From: Parvularcula sp039818345
Lineage (GTDB): Bacteria; Pseudomonadota; Alphaproteobacteria; Caulobacterales; Parvularculaceae
Assembly: GCA_039818345.1 (NCBI GenBank)
Contig: JBCBUC010000018.1
Span: 14,911 to 78,910 of the forward strand
Direction of reading: 5' to 3'
DNA: 64,000 bases
Shown: piece after piece, positions 53,171 to 62,378 of the stretch
How positions within the stretch are numbered: position 1 is the first letter of the stretch
Layout: each line of letters begins with the position of its first letter
Program-made: the position numbers and the translations under genes
Notes under the pieces: model-generated
The model's input: only the letters and a program-made list of their open reading frames with translations
Database searches by the model: none
Told to the model about the DNA's origin: nothing

Positions 53171-54028
53171 TTAAGCCGTCCGTTCCCAGATTTGAACGAC
53201 GATGTAGGGTTGCTCAAGGCTCACAGACTGTTGCGCGCCTGATGCACCGATTACTTCACTTGTGCGCCCGATAGTCGCCACATTGGGAACGCCCGCGATG
53301 AAGTATTCGCTGTTGCTGTTCCCCGAGACGTCCGCCCTCGATGCACCCTGATTGTTCCCGGTCAGCGTGGTATAGGACGACGCCTCCACATTCGCGAACA
53401 TATGGTGCTGGTGGTCTGGTAGCTGGTTCTGGCTCAACGTGGTGTTAGCTGAGCCGCCTGTTGAGCCCAGTGAATACCCGCCGCCTTGGCCCACCAGTAC
53501 ACGGCCCCCGGCCTTCTTCTCCCACGTTCCAAAACCTAAAATTGTGCTCGGGCTTCGGTTATCCGACCCGTTGAAATAGAGCGAACCGATCGGATAGACC
53601 TTGTCTAACATTCCATCGACCGAGGCCTGGAGTGTGCTGAGCGATGTCTGAAGGGCGTTAACAAGCCCGTCCGTATACGATTTCGTTGCTGCGTCCGAGT
53701 TGGTTGATGGTGCCGCGAGGCCTGTCAGCGCAGAATTCTGCAGGTCTACGTCTTGCCCGCGGCGGAAGTAACGAGCGTCGCCGTAGGCACGACTCACCGC
53801 ATCAAGAGCATTCGTCGCATCCGCAACAGAGGCAATCCGCGACCCGCCCATGTCGATATCGCCAGTAACGGAGCCGCCGGAGAGAGGCAACGCGCCGTCC
53901 GCCGTGTCCTTAACGCCCTTCAAGGCGGCGTCGATAGCGGTGATGGCGTCATTAAGCTTCGCGCCCCATTGGTCCTCGTCCCCGTTGATCGTGGGGAGAG
54001 TCCAAGAGAAGTTGACGGTATCAGCCAT
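53171..54028 (-). CDS. tail fibre with collar-like C-terminal domain
   Basis: A 285-residue protein. The C-terminal half has YPIGSLYFNGSDNRSPS, GFGTWEKKAGGRVLVGQ and QNQLPDHQHHMF, hallmark features of the phage tail-collar family, and the N-terminal part is a thin shaft. It overlaps the adaptor gene by 8 bases. Confidence 0.85.
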   Translation of the reverse strand: MADTVNFSWTLPTINGDEDQWGAKLNDAITAIDAALKGVKDTADGALPLSGGSVTGDIDMGGSRIASVADATNALDAVSRAYGDARYFRRGQDVDLQNSALTGLAAPSTNSDAATKSYTDGLVNALQTSLSTLQASVDGMLDKVYPIGSLYFNGSDNRSPSTILGFGTWEKKAGGRVLVGQGGGYSLGSTGGSANTTLSQNQLPDHQHHMFANVEASSYTTLTGNNQGASRADVSGNSNSEYFIAGVPNVATIGRTSEVIGASGAQQSVSLEQPYIVVQIWERTA

Positions 54029-54521
54029 TGATGAGTTCTTCCAAGGCGTCTTCTAGTTCGTCTGATGTTTGATCATCTGTAGTGGTCGCAGTTTGAGGAT
54101 ATCGCTGACTGATCCCCGGCTCATCCGTCGGGTAATCATGCGTCATTCGAAGAGGACCGATAACGCGGCGGCTTTCTTTGCTGACAACCCCAATCTCGCT
54201 CTCTACGACCGCAGCAGCTTCGCGCGCACGCTGATCATCCTTCGCCCATTTGTAGAAATGAATAAGCGCAGCATTGAGATAAAGCGCCGGGTGCCGGATC
54301 AGTAACCACGTCGTGTCGTTTGCGTTTTCACCGAGTGCAGGAACGACTTCGCGATAACTCGGATTGTTCTCGTGGCCCCGTCCCGCTTCAATCCGGGTCA
54401 AGAGGAGCGTCTCACCGAGGCGGACAAAACCCGACACTTGGCCCGTCAGACTTGGTCGATTGACGAGGGCGACAATCGCCGCCTCTAAGGTTTGACGATC
54501 GATGATAACAGGAACGGTCAT
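54021..54521 (-). CDS. head-tail adaptor-like protein
   Basis: A 166-residue protein with a helical, ring-adaptor-like body (QTLEAAIVALVNRPSLTGQ; YLNAALIHFYKWAKDDQRA) and a disordered acidic C-terminus (DELEDALEELING). The ATG at 54521 overlaps the previous stop. Place between capsid and nozzle fits the adaptor of SU10-like podoviruses. Confidence 0.65.
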   Translation of the reverse strand: MTVPVIIDRQTLEAAIVALVNRPSLTGQVSGFVRLGETLLLTRIEAGRGHENNPSYREVVPALGENANDTTWLLIRHPALYLNAALIHFYKWAKDDQRAREAAAVVESEIGVVSKESRRVIGPLRMTHDYPTDEPGISQRYPQTATTTDDQTSDELEDALEELING

Positions 54522-54871
54522 GTCAGTCTCGATTGCTCCACACGGAGATATTTCCACTCCGGATCATCAAGAAGGCGCATAACCTTTTTCAGCATATCGG
54601 GATCGGACATATCCCAAACCGTAACGCCGTATTGGTTGTACCAGAGCAGTTGGACAATCTCGGGAATGCAAGCGACATGCGTGCCCCAGCACCCGTCTCG
54701 CGTGAACGTTCCGCGGGCATCGACTTGGCGCCGCTTCTGATCATCAAGAAACCCCTCCATGTCCTGACGGTGGCCCATGACGCGCTTCTTGCGACCGCCG
54801 CCCTCTTCTTCAGTGCGGTAGAAGGTCTGAAGACCCCCTGCCGTTTTCGAAAAGGGCTTCATACCGTCCAT
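54518..54871 (-). CDS. phage protein, unknown
   Basis: A 117-residue basic, Trp-containing protein (WYNQYGVTVWDMSDPDML). It is coupled to both neighbours (TAATG and ATGA). It lies between capsid decoration and adaptor genes; function unknown. Confidence 0.65.
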   Translation of the reverse strand: MDGMKPFSKTAGGLQTFYRTEEEGGGRKKRVMGHRQDMEGFLDDQKRRQVDARGTFTRDGCWGTHVACIPEIVQLLWYNQYGVTVWDMSDPDMLKKVMRLLDDPEWKYLRVEQSRLT

Positions 54872-55143
54872 TAGACAGGCTCCTCATCGATAGGCAGGTC
54901 CGTCTCGACATAGTGGCGGCCCTCCAACTCCTGCGCCCGCTCGATGGGCAACGTCAGGACATCTCCCCAATTGTGGGTTTCGCGTTGGCGGCCCGTAAAG
55001 ATCTTGCCGTGACCTGCTTTTGTGACACGCGCGGTACACGAACCTTCTGGCACGTCAGGCGCCTCCGGTTGAGCGGCTTCAACAACTAAGGCGTCAACGG
55101 GTGTCGCTTCCGGGTCCGGTTTAGTGGTCTTCCTAGTAGGCAT
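54871..55143 (-). CDS. small phage protein, unknown
   Basis: A 90-residue protein starting MPTRKTTKPDPE after GGAGATGACT. The N-terminus is Pro/Lys-rich and flexible; the rest forms a small beta domain (GHGKIFTGRQRETHNWGDVL). It follows the capsid terminator and may be a capsid decoration or head protein. Confidence 0.6.
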   Translation of the reverse strand: MPTRKTTKPDPEATPVDALVVEAAQPEAPDVPEGSCTARVTKAGHGKIFTGRQRETHNWGDVLTLPIERAQELEGRHYVETDLPIDEEPV

Positions 55144-55156
55144 AGTCATCTCCATG

Positions 55157-55186
55157 AAAAAGGGCGCCCCCAAAACAAGGACGCCC
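55157..55186 (-). terminator. rho-independent terminator after the capsid gene
   Basis: On the minus strand GGGCGTCC and GGGCGCCC pair over 8 bp (one T-G) around a 9-base loop, followed by TTTTT. Partial termination here would raise capsid mRNA over the tail genes. Confidence 0.85.
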
Positions 55187-55217
55187 TCTGTAGTATTAGT
55201 GATTATCCCCGAGCTGA

Positions 55218-56222
55218 CTAAGCTGCGAGGTCCGCGATACCGCCGAGCGCACGCTCGTTGAGGACAACCAGCGTTTCTTCGCAGGTCATCATTTCTTCGC
55301 GCCGGTCGCCAGTTTCAGCGAGACGCTTCGACGTGGGGCGCCGAAGGACGGCCCGTTTGACGTAGGCCGGATCAATGATGATCACGTCACCGTTCTGTCC
55401 TTGGCCCGCATCAAAGCCGTAGGGGTGCGGAACTGCTTCAAGCACCCCGTAATTGGTGTAATAGATATCCACGGCAGAAGATACCACGCGCTTGCCGTCT
55501 GACAGCGGGTCACGGGTCTGAGAAAGGCCAGCGAAACCAGCAAACGCCTCTTTGTTACCGGCGGACATAAGCGCAACCAGACGATCGCTTTGGGTACCCG
55601 CCACCTCGAAGCGGCTGATCATCACGTCCTTGACGAGCTGCTCTGTCAGCGCACGGCTGGTTCCGGCGCCGGGGGGTTGCCAGTTACCGTTCGAGAAGCC
55701 GCCCGACGTACCCGTCGCACCGCGAGAAACGTTGGTCTCGACAAAGCACCGGATGCCGCCCATGCGCTGCGGCGCACCCGAATCGGCTGTGCCAGAAGAG
55801 TCTTCGTTCTCTTTGTTTGAGCCGCGCTTAGAGAGTAGGGTCAGCTCAATGTCCCGACGCATATCGAGCATCGACTTGGTTTTTTGCTCCTCAAAGTCAG
55901 AGGCAACACCTGCCCGGTCCACCGCCTCTTGCGTGCCCGAGACAGAGGCATACTCTTCAAAGCGTTGAACCCGATTGCCCAGGCGTACTGAGTTGTACGC
56001 ATTTGTTTTAACCGCGTCCGCACCCTCGTTCTTCGCGTTGTCCAGTCGTGGGGGGCGAAGGGCAGACGTCTGCCACTCGTGGAATGTCGACTTCGCCTTG
56101 CGCGAACCGATACGGGAGTAAAGGGGCGTTTGGGTTGGCTCCACCATTTTAAAGTCATCGGTCAGGTCTTCGCGGTTACCAACGGCTTCGAGGGTGCTGA
56201 AAGTTTCAGCTGGTTTGGTCAT
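55218..56222 (-). CDS. major capsid protein, SU10 type
   Basis: A 334-residue protein. KMVEPTQTPLYSRIGSRKAK, HEWQTSALRPPRLDNAKNEG, YASVSGTQEAVDRAG and MLDMRRDIELTLLSKRG follow the SU10/DUF5309 major capsid family of podoviruses. It follows the scaffold gene by 10 bases and is closed by a terminator. Confidence 0.88.
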   Translation of the reverse strand: MTKPAETFSTLEAVGNREDLTDDFKMVEPTQTPLYSRIGSRKAKSTFHEWQTSALRPPRLDNAKNEGADAVKTNAYNSVRLGNRVQRFEEYASVSGTQEAVDRAGVASDFEEQKTKSMLDMRRDIELTLLSKRGSNKENEDSSGTADSGAPQRMGGIRCFVETNVSRGATGTSGGFSNGNWQPPGAGTSRALTEQLVKDVMISRFEVAGTQSDRLVALMSAGNKEAFAGFAGLSQTRDPLSDGKRVVSSAVDIYYTNYGVLEAVPHPYGFDAGQGQNGDVIIIDPAYVKRAVLRRPTSKRLAETGDRREEMMTCEETLVVLNERALGGIADLAA

Positions 56223-56232
56223 GATTTTTTCC

Positions 56233-57309
56233 TTAAGCGGAAGAGGCTTGGGCCCTCAATAAACGCAACTGCGTCATTTCCTGCGCCGACAAGGCACCGG
56301 TTTTCTTGGCCTTGGCCTCTAATTTTTTCAGGATGGGGTTGCCCGCTGCCGTTCCCGCTTGGGCCGTCTTTTTCGGCTTCACGGTCTTTTTCGGCGCGGT
56401 TTTCGCGGGCTTGGCGTTCGCCTTGTCTTTCGCCGCATCATAGAGCATGGCTTTATGGAGAACATGAAGGTCCCGACCGGTTACCTCCCCGAAGTCCTCA
56501 TACCCCTGATCAAGCGCGTATCTGACAACGCTTTCTGCTAGCTTCGGGTCTGTTAGCAATTCCGGTGCGTGTTCTAACAAATACGCCTGACGCTCAGACC
56601 TCAGCTCATTGGCCGCTGTTTCAGCCGCCCGCTTTTCAGACTCTTCGAGGCTGTCGCGCAGCTGCCGAAGCTTGGCTGCGTCCTCTTTCCTCTGTGTCTG
56701 AATGTTGAAGGCCTCAGCCTCCGTTATGCGGCCATCGTTGACCGCGGCGACCAATTGCTCGTCTGAGACGTTGGCAAACCGGTCTTCAAAAAGAAGTTCA
56801 GCATCCTGAAGGGCGTCGCTCAACTTAGAGCGCTCTGCCTCCGTCGCTTCTTTAACCTTCGTGGCAATTTGCATTTGCTTGGCGTTGACTGCAGCGACTG
56901 CCTTTTTGTCGGCTTTGACCACAAGCTCTTGCGCCTCACGGGGGAGGTCCCGAAACGCCTCGCGGTCTTCCTCACCCCAAAACTGCGGGGGATCTATCGC
57001 GGCAGCAGCTTCGTTATCGTCAGCTTCTTCGTCAGTGTTCGAGCCGTCATCGTCAGCTTCTTCAGATTCATCGTCTTCGTCAGACGCCGCTTCCTCCGCC
57101 TCGCCCTCATCTTCGGCTGACGATTCTTGTTTACCCGCTCCATCTTCCTCCTGGCGTCGGTTCAAACGGTCAAGAGTAACCTCGTCTACACTTTTTCCGA
57201 TCCCGTCAGACGTAATCGCGGGAAGATCCAAATCCGGCTCCGAACCATCATCAGGTTCAGCGACCTCGGGAACTCCATCAGTATCAAAATCATCAGAATC
57301 GATAATCAT
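56233..57309 (-). CDS. scaffolding protein
   Basis: A 358-residue protein: very acidic disordered N-terminal third (runs of Glu, Asp and Ser), long coiled coil (KLRQLRDSLEESEKRAAET), Lys/Pro-rich linker and a basic C-terminal helix. This and its place before the capsid gene identify the scaffold that directs procapsid assembly. Confidence 0.82.
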   Translation of the reverse strand: MIIDSDDFDTDGVPEVAEPDDGSEPDLDLPAITSDGIGKSVDEVTLDRLNRRQEEDGAGKQESSAEDEGEAEEAASDEDDESEEADDDGSNTDEEADDNEAAAAIDPPQFWGEEDREAFRDLPREAQELVVKADKKAVAAVNAKQMQIATKVKEATEAERSKLSDALQDAELLFEDRFANVSDEQLVAAVNDGRITEAEAFNIQTQRKEDAAKLRQLRDSLEESEKRAAETAANELRSERQAYLLEHAPELLTDPKLAESVVRYALDQGYEDFGEVTGRDLHVLHKAMLYDAAKDKANAKPAKTAPKKTVKPKKTAQAGTAAGNPILKKLEAKAKKTGALSAQEMTQLRLLRAQASSA

Positions 57310-57554
57310 GTTTGCTGTCTTTCTCGTTCGGACTGCGCAAGGCGTCCGTCATTGATGATTGCTCTGTAGCTGGCGCGGATATCCTTGATCACCTGCAGAC
57401 GAAGTGCGTGGCGGTAGGCCTCATCAGCCGTGTTGACCCGGCCAAGGGATTCAACATCGTCGTTCACGAGTTTCGCCAAGATTTGCTCCAAGAACTTGAG
57501 TTCCTGTTCCGCCGCCAGGGCGGCTCCCACGCGTTCGTCCGGGGTCAGACTCAT
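57306..57554 (-). CDS. small phage protein between portal and scaffold
   Basis: An 82-residue helical protein (AAEQELKFLEQILAKLVNDD). ATGA overlaps on both sides tie it to portal and scaffold. Function unknown. Confidence 0.7.
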   Translation of the reverse strand: MSLTPDERVGAALAAEQELKFLEQILAKLVNDDVESLGRVNTADEAYRHALRLQVIKDIRASYRAIINDGRLAQSERERQQT

Positions 57555-59512
57555 TTATCAAGCGCTCCACCTGGTCTAAAGCGGGCGGTAGCGTCCTCGC
57601 TCTCGGCCCTCATCACCGCTAATTCTTGCTCGAAAAGCTGTCGGTCGCGGGCCATTTGCGCCTCAAACTCCGCCCTCTGACGGGCCAACGTCTGCTCATG
57701 CTCTTGCTTTTGCGCGGCAAGAACCTTGTCCACTTCAGCGGCTTCTCGCTTCAAAGCGATTTCCTCTCGCGCCTTAACCATCTCGGGACTTTCTTCGGGC
57801 TCTGGCGGCTCAAAGGTGCTCGGGTCCCGGATAATGCCTTCAAGACCATTGACCGGAAGAAGACGTAGGTACTTCGTCAAAGTGCGGTAAACACCATCGG
57901 CAGATAAGAGGGGGCCCTCTAATTGGCCGCCCTGCAGCTCGATAATCTCAGCAAACAGGTTTTTAACGGCCTCCATCGCCTGAATGGCCGTCTCCGGTCC
58001 ATAGGTCGCTATATCGGCTTTGATACTGTCCCGGGGGAGGAACATGGCGGGGTTGACTTCAACCGTTTTATCCCCACGCTTCAGCCTGATCGGTTCACGA
58101 ATGAACTCGCGCATCAAACGGTGCACGCCCATGAACATCTCACGAAGGCCGGTCTCGGCGAAATTGCGCGCCATCATCCGCACACGCTTTTGACTCATCG
58201 TCAACTGCTGCGCAGCGCCACTTGCGGTGTCGTGAAGGCTGTCCGGGTCAAGACCTTGGGCGTTGCGGATGACCCCCGTCCGCCGTTCGGCCATCGAGTG
58301 GACATATTCCAATACTGCGGTTGAATCGAAATTGAGCCCGCCGAACGTGATCGGCGTAATGGTACCCGTTCTCTGAACACGGACCGGTTTGCCCGGGACG
58401 TTGTCGAGGAGATCAGCGATCGTGTAGTCTGACGCCCCGTCCTCTGCCACCTCCGCACGCTGATTGAGGGCGAAATAACCGCTGTCGAGGGTCATCCGAA
58501 GCAAATTGGTAGCAATCCGCTGCGGCTCGATGGCTTTATCCGCCAGGCTCAACCCCATCAGTCTGTGGGGCATGATGAAGGGCGTGAACCCCGCAAAAGC
58601 GTAACCGTCCGCTGGTTCAGGCTCCCCGAGGAGGATTGCCTCATCCGTGGAGGTCATAAACCGCCATAGCTTGATGCCGGTGCCGTCGAGATCATACCTC
58701 AAGAAATGCTCATGGACGGTGACTGTGCGAAGCATTGGATCGATCGACTGATCAACATCGTCTTCGCTCTCACCCGACGTGTCACGCGCTTCACGAACAT
58801 CGTCTTCGGTTTCCCCGTCCTCCCGGGTAAGCTTCGACACCTCCTCCGGGTCATAGCCATCGGCGATCAGGTCTTGCGCCCTATGCTCTGACCTGATCAC
58901 AAAATAGGTCAGCTCGCTTACACTTGAGCCATCAAGTGAGAAGCCAAAGTCTTCCGCCGGAATTGCAGCAATGCAGATCTTCCGTTTGACGACGAACGAC
59001 GCCCCCTCGTCGTCGGTCTCGATAACCGAGTCAGGGTCGGGTAGAGCCCCTTCCTCTAGCGGCTTCCTTTCCTCATCAACCCACACCTTCATCGGCGCAA
59101 ACCGAAGAAGCAGCGCGTCCTTGAAAACGGAAAACAGCTCACGCCACCCGTTATTCAGCTCAAAAACAACATGCCGAATTGCATCAGCTTCGATCAATGC
59201 CTGTTGTTCGTCATCGTCGTTGACTGCCTGGAAGGAGAGGACGTCCTCGCCCACAATGATTTCCAGCAAATCCGGTAGAACCGTCTCAATAACATCCGCA
59301 AGCGTACTATCGGTGACCGCCGACCGATTTGTCAGTTGCGGCTTCATGTCCCGCATTTCGCCGCGGTAGTATTCTAAGGCGCGCTGGCGGGTGTCAGCGA
59401 GCAAATCATCGCCATCGCCCAGCCCGATTGACCGCTGCCGTTCGTGACGCAGCAGATTCAGAACCTTGGCCTCGTCCACCTCCTCGCGGTCGGTAGCGGT
59501 TTCGTTTTCCAT
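57551..59512 (-). CDS. portal protein, podovirus type
   Basis: A 653-residue protein. EYYRGEMRDMKPQLTNRSAV, FKDALLLRFAPMKVWVDEE, RIATNLLRMTLDSGYFALNQ and the C-terminal barrel helices (heptads rich in Gln/Glu/Arg) fit P22-like and SU10-like portals. It lies directly after the large terminase. Confidence 0.88.
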   Translation of the reverse strand: MENETATDREEVDEAKVLNLLRHERQRSIGLGDGDDLLADTRQRALEYYRGEMRDMKPQLTNRSAVTDSTLADVIETVLPDLLEIIVGEDVLSFQAVNDDDEQQALIEADAIRHVVFELNNGWRELFSVFKDALLLRFAPMKVWVDEERKPLEEGALPDPDSVIETDDEGASFVVKRKICIAAIPAEDFGFSLDGSSVSELTYFVIRSEHRAQDLIADGYDPEEVSKLTREDGETEDDVREARDTSGESEDDVDQSIDPMLRTVTVHEHFLRYDLDGTGIKLWRFMTSTDEAILLGEPEPADGYAFAGFTPFIMPHRLMGLSLADKAIEPQRIATNLLRMTLDSGYFALNQRAEVAEDGASDYTIADLLDNVPGKPVRVQRTGTITPITFGGLNFDSTAVLEYVHSMAERRTGVIRNAQGLDPDSLHDTASGAAQQLTMSQKRVRMMARNFAETGLREMFMGVHRLMREFIREPIRLKRGDKTVEVNPAMFLPRDSIKADIATYGPETAIQAMEAVKNLFAEIIELQGGQLEGPLLSADGVYRTLTKYLRLLPVNGLEGIIRDPSTFEPPEPEESPEMVKAREEIALKREAAEVDKVLAAQKQEHEQTLARQRAEFEAQMARDRQLFEQELAVMRAESEDATARFRPGGALDK

Positions 59513-59530
59513 CGATCCTCTGGTTTCTCA

Positions 59531-60838
59531 CTACACCGCGCCAACGTTTGGGACTTTCATCGTGTCCGTCCCAAACGGCTTCTTCGGCTCGCGGTGATCA
59601 ATCGCCATTAATCCGAGTGCGTCCGGAACGTGGCTAAAATCGTGATTAGGGCCCATGTCGGCACCCGTTTGCGTGTTGATCTTCGGGGCATAGAGCCCCA
59701 ACTCAACGCGCGCGTCTTTCGTTTTATCCTCGTCAAAAACCATTCGGGGACCCAAGCGTCTGACCGCCTCAATCCGCATATTGGCCGCACCGGCGCCTTG
59801 GTTCGGGATTGTCCGGGCCTTGAAACCCGCATCCCGCCAATGGTCTTCAACGCGTTTTCGTGACTGTACGGACGAATTTGCACCGTCGTGAGGTAGAACC
59901 ACCTCAGCGCTGGTGTATCCGTTTCGGCGCAACCACTCGGCGTGATACCCGAGTTCTTGGCCCTGCGCCTGGTAGCAGTCCAGGAGTCGTATTTCCTGGC
60001 CCGCAAATTGGACCACCCAGATAACGTAGGTGTCCGCGTTCCTTCCTGCCCCGCCGATATCGTGGAACGACTTAAGCGGAAACATCGGATCATACGCGAG
60101 CGGACGAATCCGCCCCGACGCTTTAGCTGCCGCAAGCAGCTTGGCGAAGTAGGCGCCGGTCTCCGCGGTCTTGTATTCACCCTCCCAAACCCAATCGTAA
60201 CGATCCGGGCGCTGTTCAAAATCATCAAGACGCGTGCGGTTCAACTTGCGCGGAAACCACGGATTGTCCCGCCAATTCAGGGCAACAATCTTCGCACCAG
60301 GTGGGGGGTTCTGGCGAAACCGTCGATCGGTCGCGGAGCCCTTGCGTTCAGGGTTCCATGTCGGCCAAAGCTCCGCCTGAAACTTGCCGTCTTCTTCCCT
60401 CAGTGTTGGGATAAACTTTTCCCAGGCAGCTTCTTTGACGTCTTCGGCTTCGTCGACCCATGCCCGCCAAATCCTTGACCGTGATTTGAGCGAGTTGACC
60501 TTCTGAAAGCCTGCGAAAGTGCAATCGATACGGCCAGGCAACCCCGGCTTCGTGCGGATATAGTTCTCGCCGCAATCGTAATACTCATGCAGCCAAGACT
60601 CTGCGATAGCCGCCTTGACCTCGGCGAATGAGCTATCATCAAGGCTGTTCTGATATTCACGCGCGCCAAGGATTTGTCCGTGCTGCCCCGCTAAAGCCAG
60701 CCGCACACCGTCAAATGCAAACATCGTCGCAAACGAGCGCGTCTTAGCCGAACCCCTGCCGCCATAAGCTCCCCGGACGTCGGCGTCGCCGGAGAAAACA
60801 GGGACAAGCTTCGGCGGAAGCTCAATGACGTGTTGCAT
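59531..60838 (-). CDS. terL: terminase large subunit
   Basis: A 435-residue packaging ATPase-nuclease. Walker A is YGGRGSAKTRS (residues 25-35), the Walker B-like segment is RIWRAWVDEAED, and the nuclease domain includes FHDIGGAGRNADTYVIWV and PHDGANSSVQSR. The ATG at 60838 has GGGAG upstream and overlaps the small subunit by 17 bases; a codon at 60880 is less likely. Confidence 0.93.
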   Translation of the reverse strand: MQHVIELPPKLVPVFSGDADVRGAYGGRGSAKTRSFATMFAFDGVRLALAGQHGQILGAREYQNSLDDSSFAEVKAAIAESWLHEYYDCGENYIRTKPGLPGRIDCTFAGFQKVNSLKSRSRIWRAWVDEAEDVKEAAWEKFIPTLREEDGKFQAELWPTWNPERKGSATDRRFRQNPPPGAKIVALNWRDNPWFPRKLNRTRLDDFEQRPDRYDWVWEGEYKTAETGAYFAKLLAAAKASGRIRPLAYDPMFPLKSFHDIGGAGRNADTYVIWVVQFAGQEIRLLDCYQAQGQELGYHAEWLRRNGYTSAEVVLPHDGANSSVQSRKRVEDHWRDAGFKARTIPNQGAGAANMRIEAVRRLGPRMVFDEDKTKDARVELGLYAPKINTQTGADMGPNHDFSHVPDALGLMAIDHREPKKPFGTDTMKVPNVGAV

Positions 60839-61268
60839 CAGCTCCCGGATGATTTTCGGGGATCGGGCGCGCAACAACACTCACCTCAATAGGCTGACGA
60901 CCCCCGGGGGTGACATCCTCAGTACGCTCAACAAACATCCTAAGATGCTTACCGATCGCCTCCAAGGCTCGAACCCGACCCGATTGGTTTGAATCGCCCG
61001 CCGCGCCCTTTGCTTCGAGCTGTAGGCGTTGCAGCACCCACTCGACGGTGATGCCCGTCTCATCGTTGAGGCGCTTACGCTCCAGCTCCAAGGCGTCTTG
61101 GATCTTATCCGTCTTTAGCAAACGCCGAGCACTGACCGCCGCTGCTCTTGGGTTGTCCGGACTGTAACCCGCGCGCTGCGCTGCTTTGGTCCCGTTATTA
61201 TCCACAACATATTCGCGGACAAATTCGCGTTGCTTGTTGGACAAGCCGGGGGCGCCTATCATACTCAT
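60822..61268 (-). CDS. terS: terminase small subunit
   Basis: A 148-residue protein. LSNKQREFVREYVVDNNGTKAAQRAGYS is the helix-turn-helix of the Terminase_2 family, and a helical oligomerisation region (LQRLQLEAKGAAGD) follows. It overlaps its neighbours on both sides. Confidence 0.92.
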   Translation of the reverse strand: MSMIGAPGLSNKQREFVREYVVDNNGTKAAQRAGYSPDNPRAAAVSARRLLKTDKIQDALELERKRLNDETGITVEWVLQRLQLEAKGAAGDSNQSGRVRALEAIGKHLRMFVERTEDVTPGGRQPIEVSVVARPIPENHPGADATRH

Positions 61269-61546
61269 TCGGTCGCGGGCTCCCGTCCTAATAGGCTCAA
61301 CAGGGCTAACTCAGTGCTATCGAGCGAAGCTACGGGGACGTCAGCCACTGTGTACGTTTCAATTTCGCCGGGTTTGATCGTGTCGTTAGGGTCTAAAGGG
61401 TCCGCCTCCCGCTCGATGAGAATAGGACGCGCCCCGATTTTGATATCGAACATCGCGGCCTTGTCTCCATTATCCATGATCACGATCAGAGGCTCATCCG
61501 GCCTGAGCGCCATCTCAGCTAGAGCGAAGTCCCGGGCAACGGTCAT
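61265..61546 (-). CDS. small phage protein, unknown
   Basis: A 93-residue beta-rich acidic protein (PLIVIMDNGDKAAMFDIKIG). ATGA overlaps at both ends. The fold could be a small head or tail decoration domain; not recognised. Confidence 0.65.
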   Translation of the reverse strand: MTVARDFALAEMALRPDEPLIVIMDNGDKAAMFDIKIGARPILIEREADPLDPNDTIKPGEIETYTVADVPVASLDSTELALLSLLGREPATE

Positions 61547-61872
61547 GCGAACTTGATAAAATTCAACTTGCGAGGACCGCGGCGGTTGGAAAAATACCGC
61601 ACCGAACCTGGTAAAAGGGGGTAACCTGTATCCAGATCGGTGCCCGCCGTGATCGAAGTGTCGTTTACGTCTGAAACCGTGAAATAGACCACATCGGACC
61701 CGACGTTGGTCAAGACGACCAACTCCGCTTGCGGAAGATCGCGGTGGGTGACAGTAGCTGCGACAACCACCCGCGAGATCGGACGGCTCACTGTTTCGAG
61801 CGGAGCCGGAAGAACGACCTGTTTACCAGCGTCGCTAACAGCGTCATAGGCTTCGATGATGACTAGTGACAT
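61543..61872 (-). CDS. small phage protein, unknown
   Basis: A 109-residue beta-rich protein (ISRVVVAATVTHRDL, AELVVLTNVGSDVVYFTV) of decoration-protein appearance. GGAG lies before the ATG, inside the last codons of a 20-residue leader frame. It is the first full-size gene of the virion operon. Confidence 0.65.
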   Translation of the reverse strand: MSLVIIEAYDAVSDAGKQVVLPAPLETVSRPISRVVVAATVTHRDLPQAELVVLTNVGSDVVYFTVSDVNDTSITAGTDLDTGYPLLPGSVRYFSNRRGPRKLNFIKFA

Positions 61873-61874
61873 GG

Positions 61875-61937
61875 TTAGGCTCCAAAACCCTCGCTGTCAA
61901 AATGCGGGGTGATCATGTCTGCAATGCGATTAGTCAT
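61875..61937 (-). CDS. 20-residue leader peptide of the virion operon
   Basis: ATG at 61937 after TTAAGGAACGCTGA. It encodes MTNRIADMITPHFDSEGFGA and its final GGAGCC forms the ribosome site of the next gene. Likely a short translated leader; could also be a real peptide. Confidence 0.4.
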   Translation of the reverse strand: MTNRIADMITPHFDSEGFGA

Positions 61938-62042
61938 TCAGCGTTCCTTAAGTTTCTGCAGACGATCTCTTGACCGCGCCGCTTTCTCTGCTAAATAAAG
62001 GTCATCGCAACGCCCAATGGGCCGCCACAAAGGAGAGTAGCG

Positions 62043-62378
62043 ATGATCATGAACCCCAAACCAGCCACCCCTTTCCGCGTCCGCCGAGACGCTTTTATTG
62101 ATGCCTTCGAGGGCACGCGCCGGGAAAGGGCGATTATCTGGGATCTCATGGCCCGAGGCCGCGGCCTGCCAACCACCAACGACGTTCACGGCCGTAACGA
62201 TTTTATCAGACGTTACGGCGGCGCCATTCTGGCGCTCCGTGGCGGTCCCAAGGGTTTTGCTCCACTCACGGAGCGCATGCGTCGCCGCAGCGCCTACCTC
62301 GAATCTCAGCTTGCCAACCAATTTGGTCGCGCGATTGACGTCGCTAACTCAACTGTTGCTGAGCGCTTCGGTCAATGA
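62043..62378 (+). CDS. phage protein, unknown, rightward
   Basis: A 111-residue basic protein (FRVRRDAFIDAFEGTRRERA; MRRRSAYLESQLANQFGRA). AAGGAGAG precedes ATG at 62043. It points away from the virion operon and overlaps the next gene by ATGA. It may be a nucleic-acid-binding regulator. Confidence 0.7.
   Translation: MIMNPKPATPFRVRRDAFIDAFEGTRRERAIIWDLMARGRGLPTTNDVHGRNDFIRRYGGAILALRGGPKGFAPLTERMRRRSAYLESQLANQFGRAIDVANSTVAERFGQ

Noticed and set aside
61938..62321. Leftward 127-codon frame opposite 62043-62378
   Set aside because: The rightward frame has a strong ribosome site and coupling with its neighbour; the leftward one has neither.
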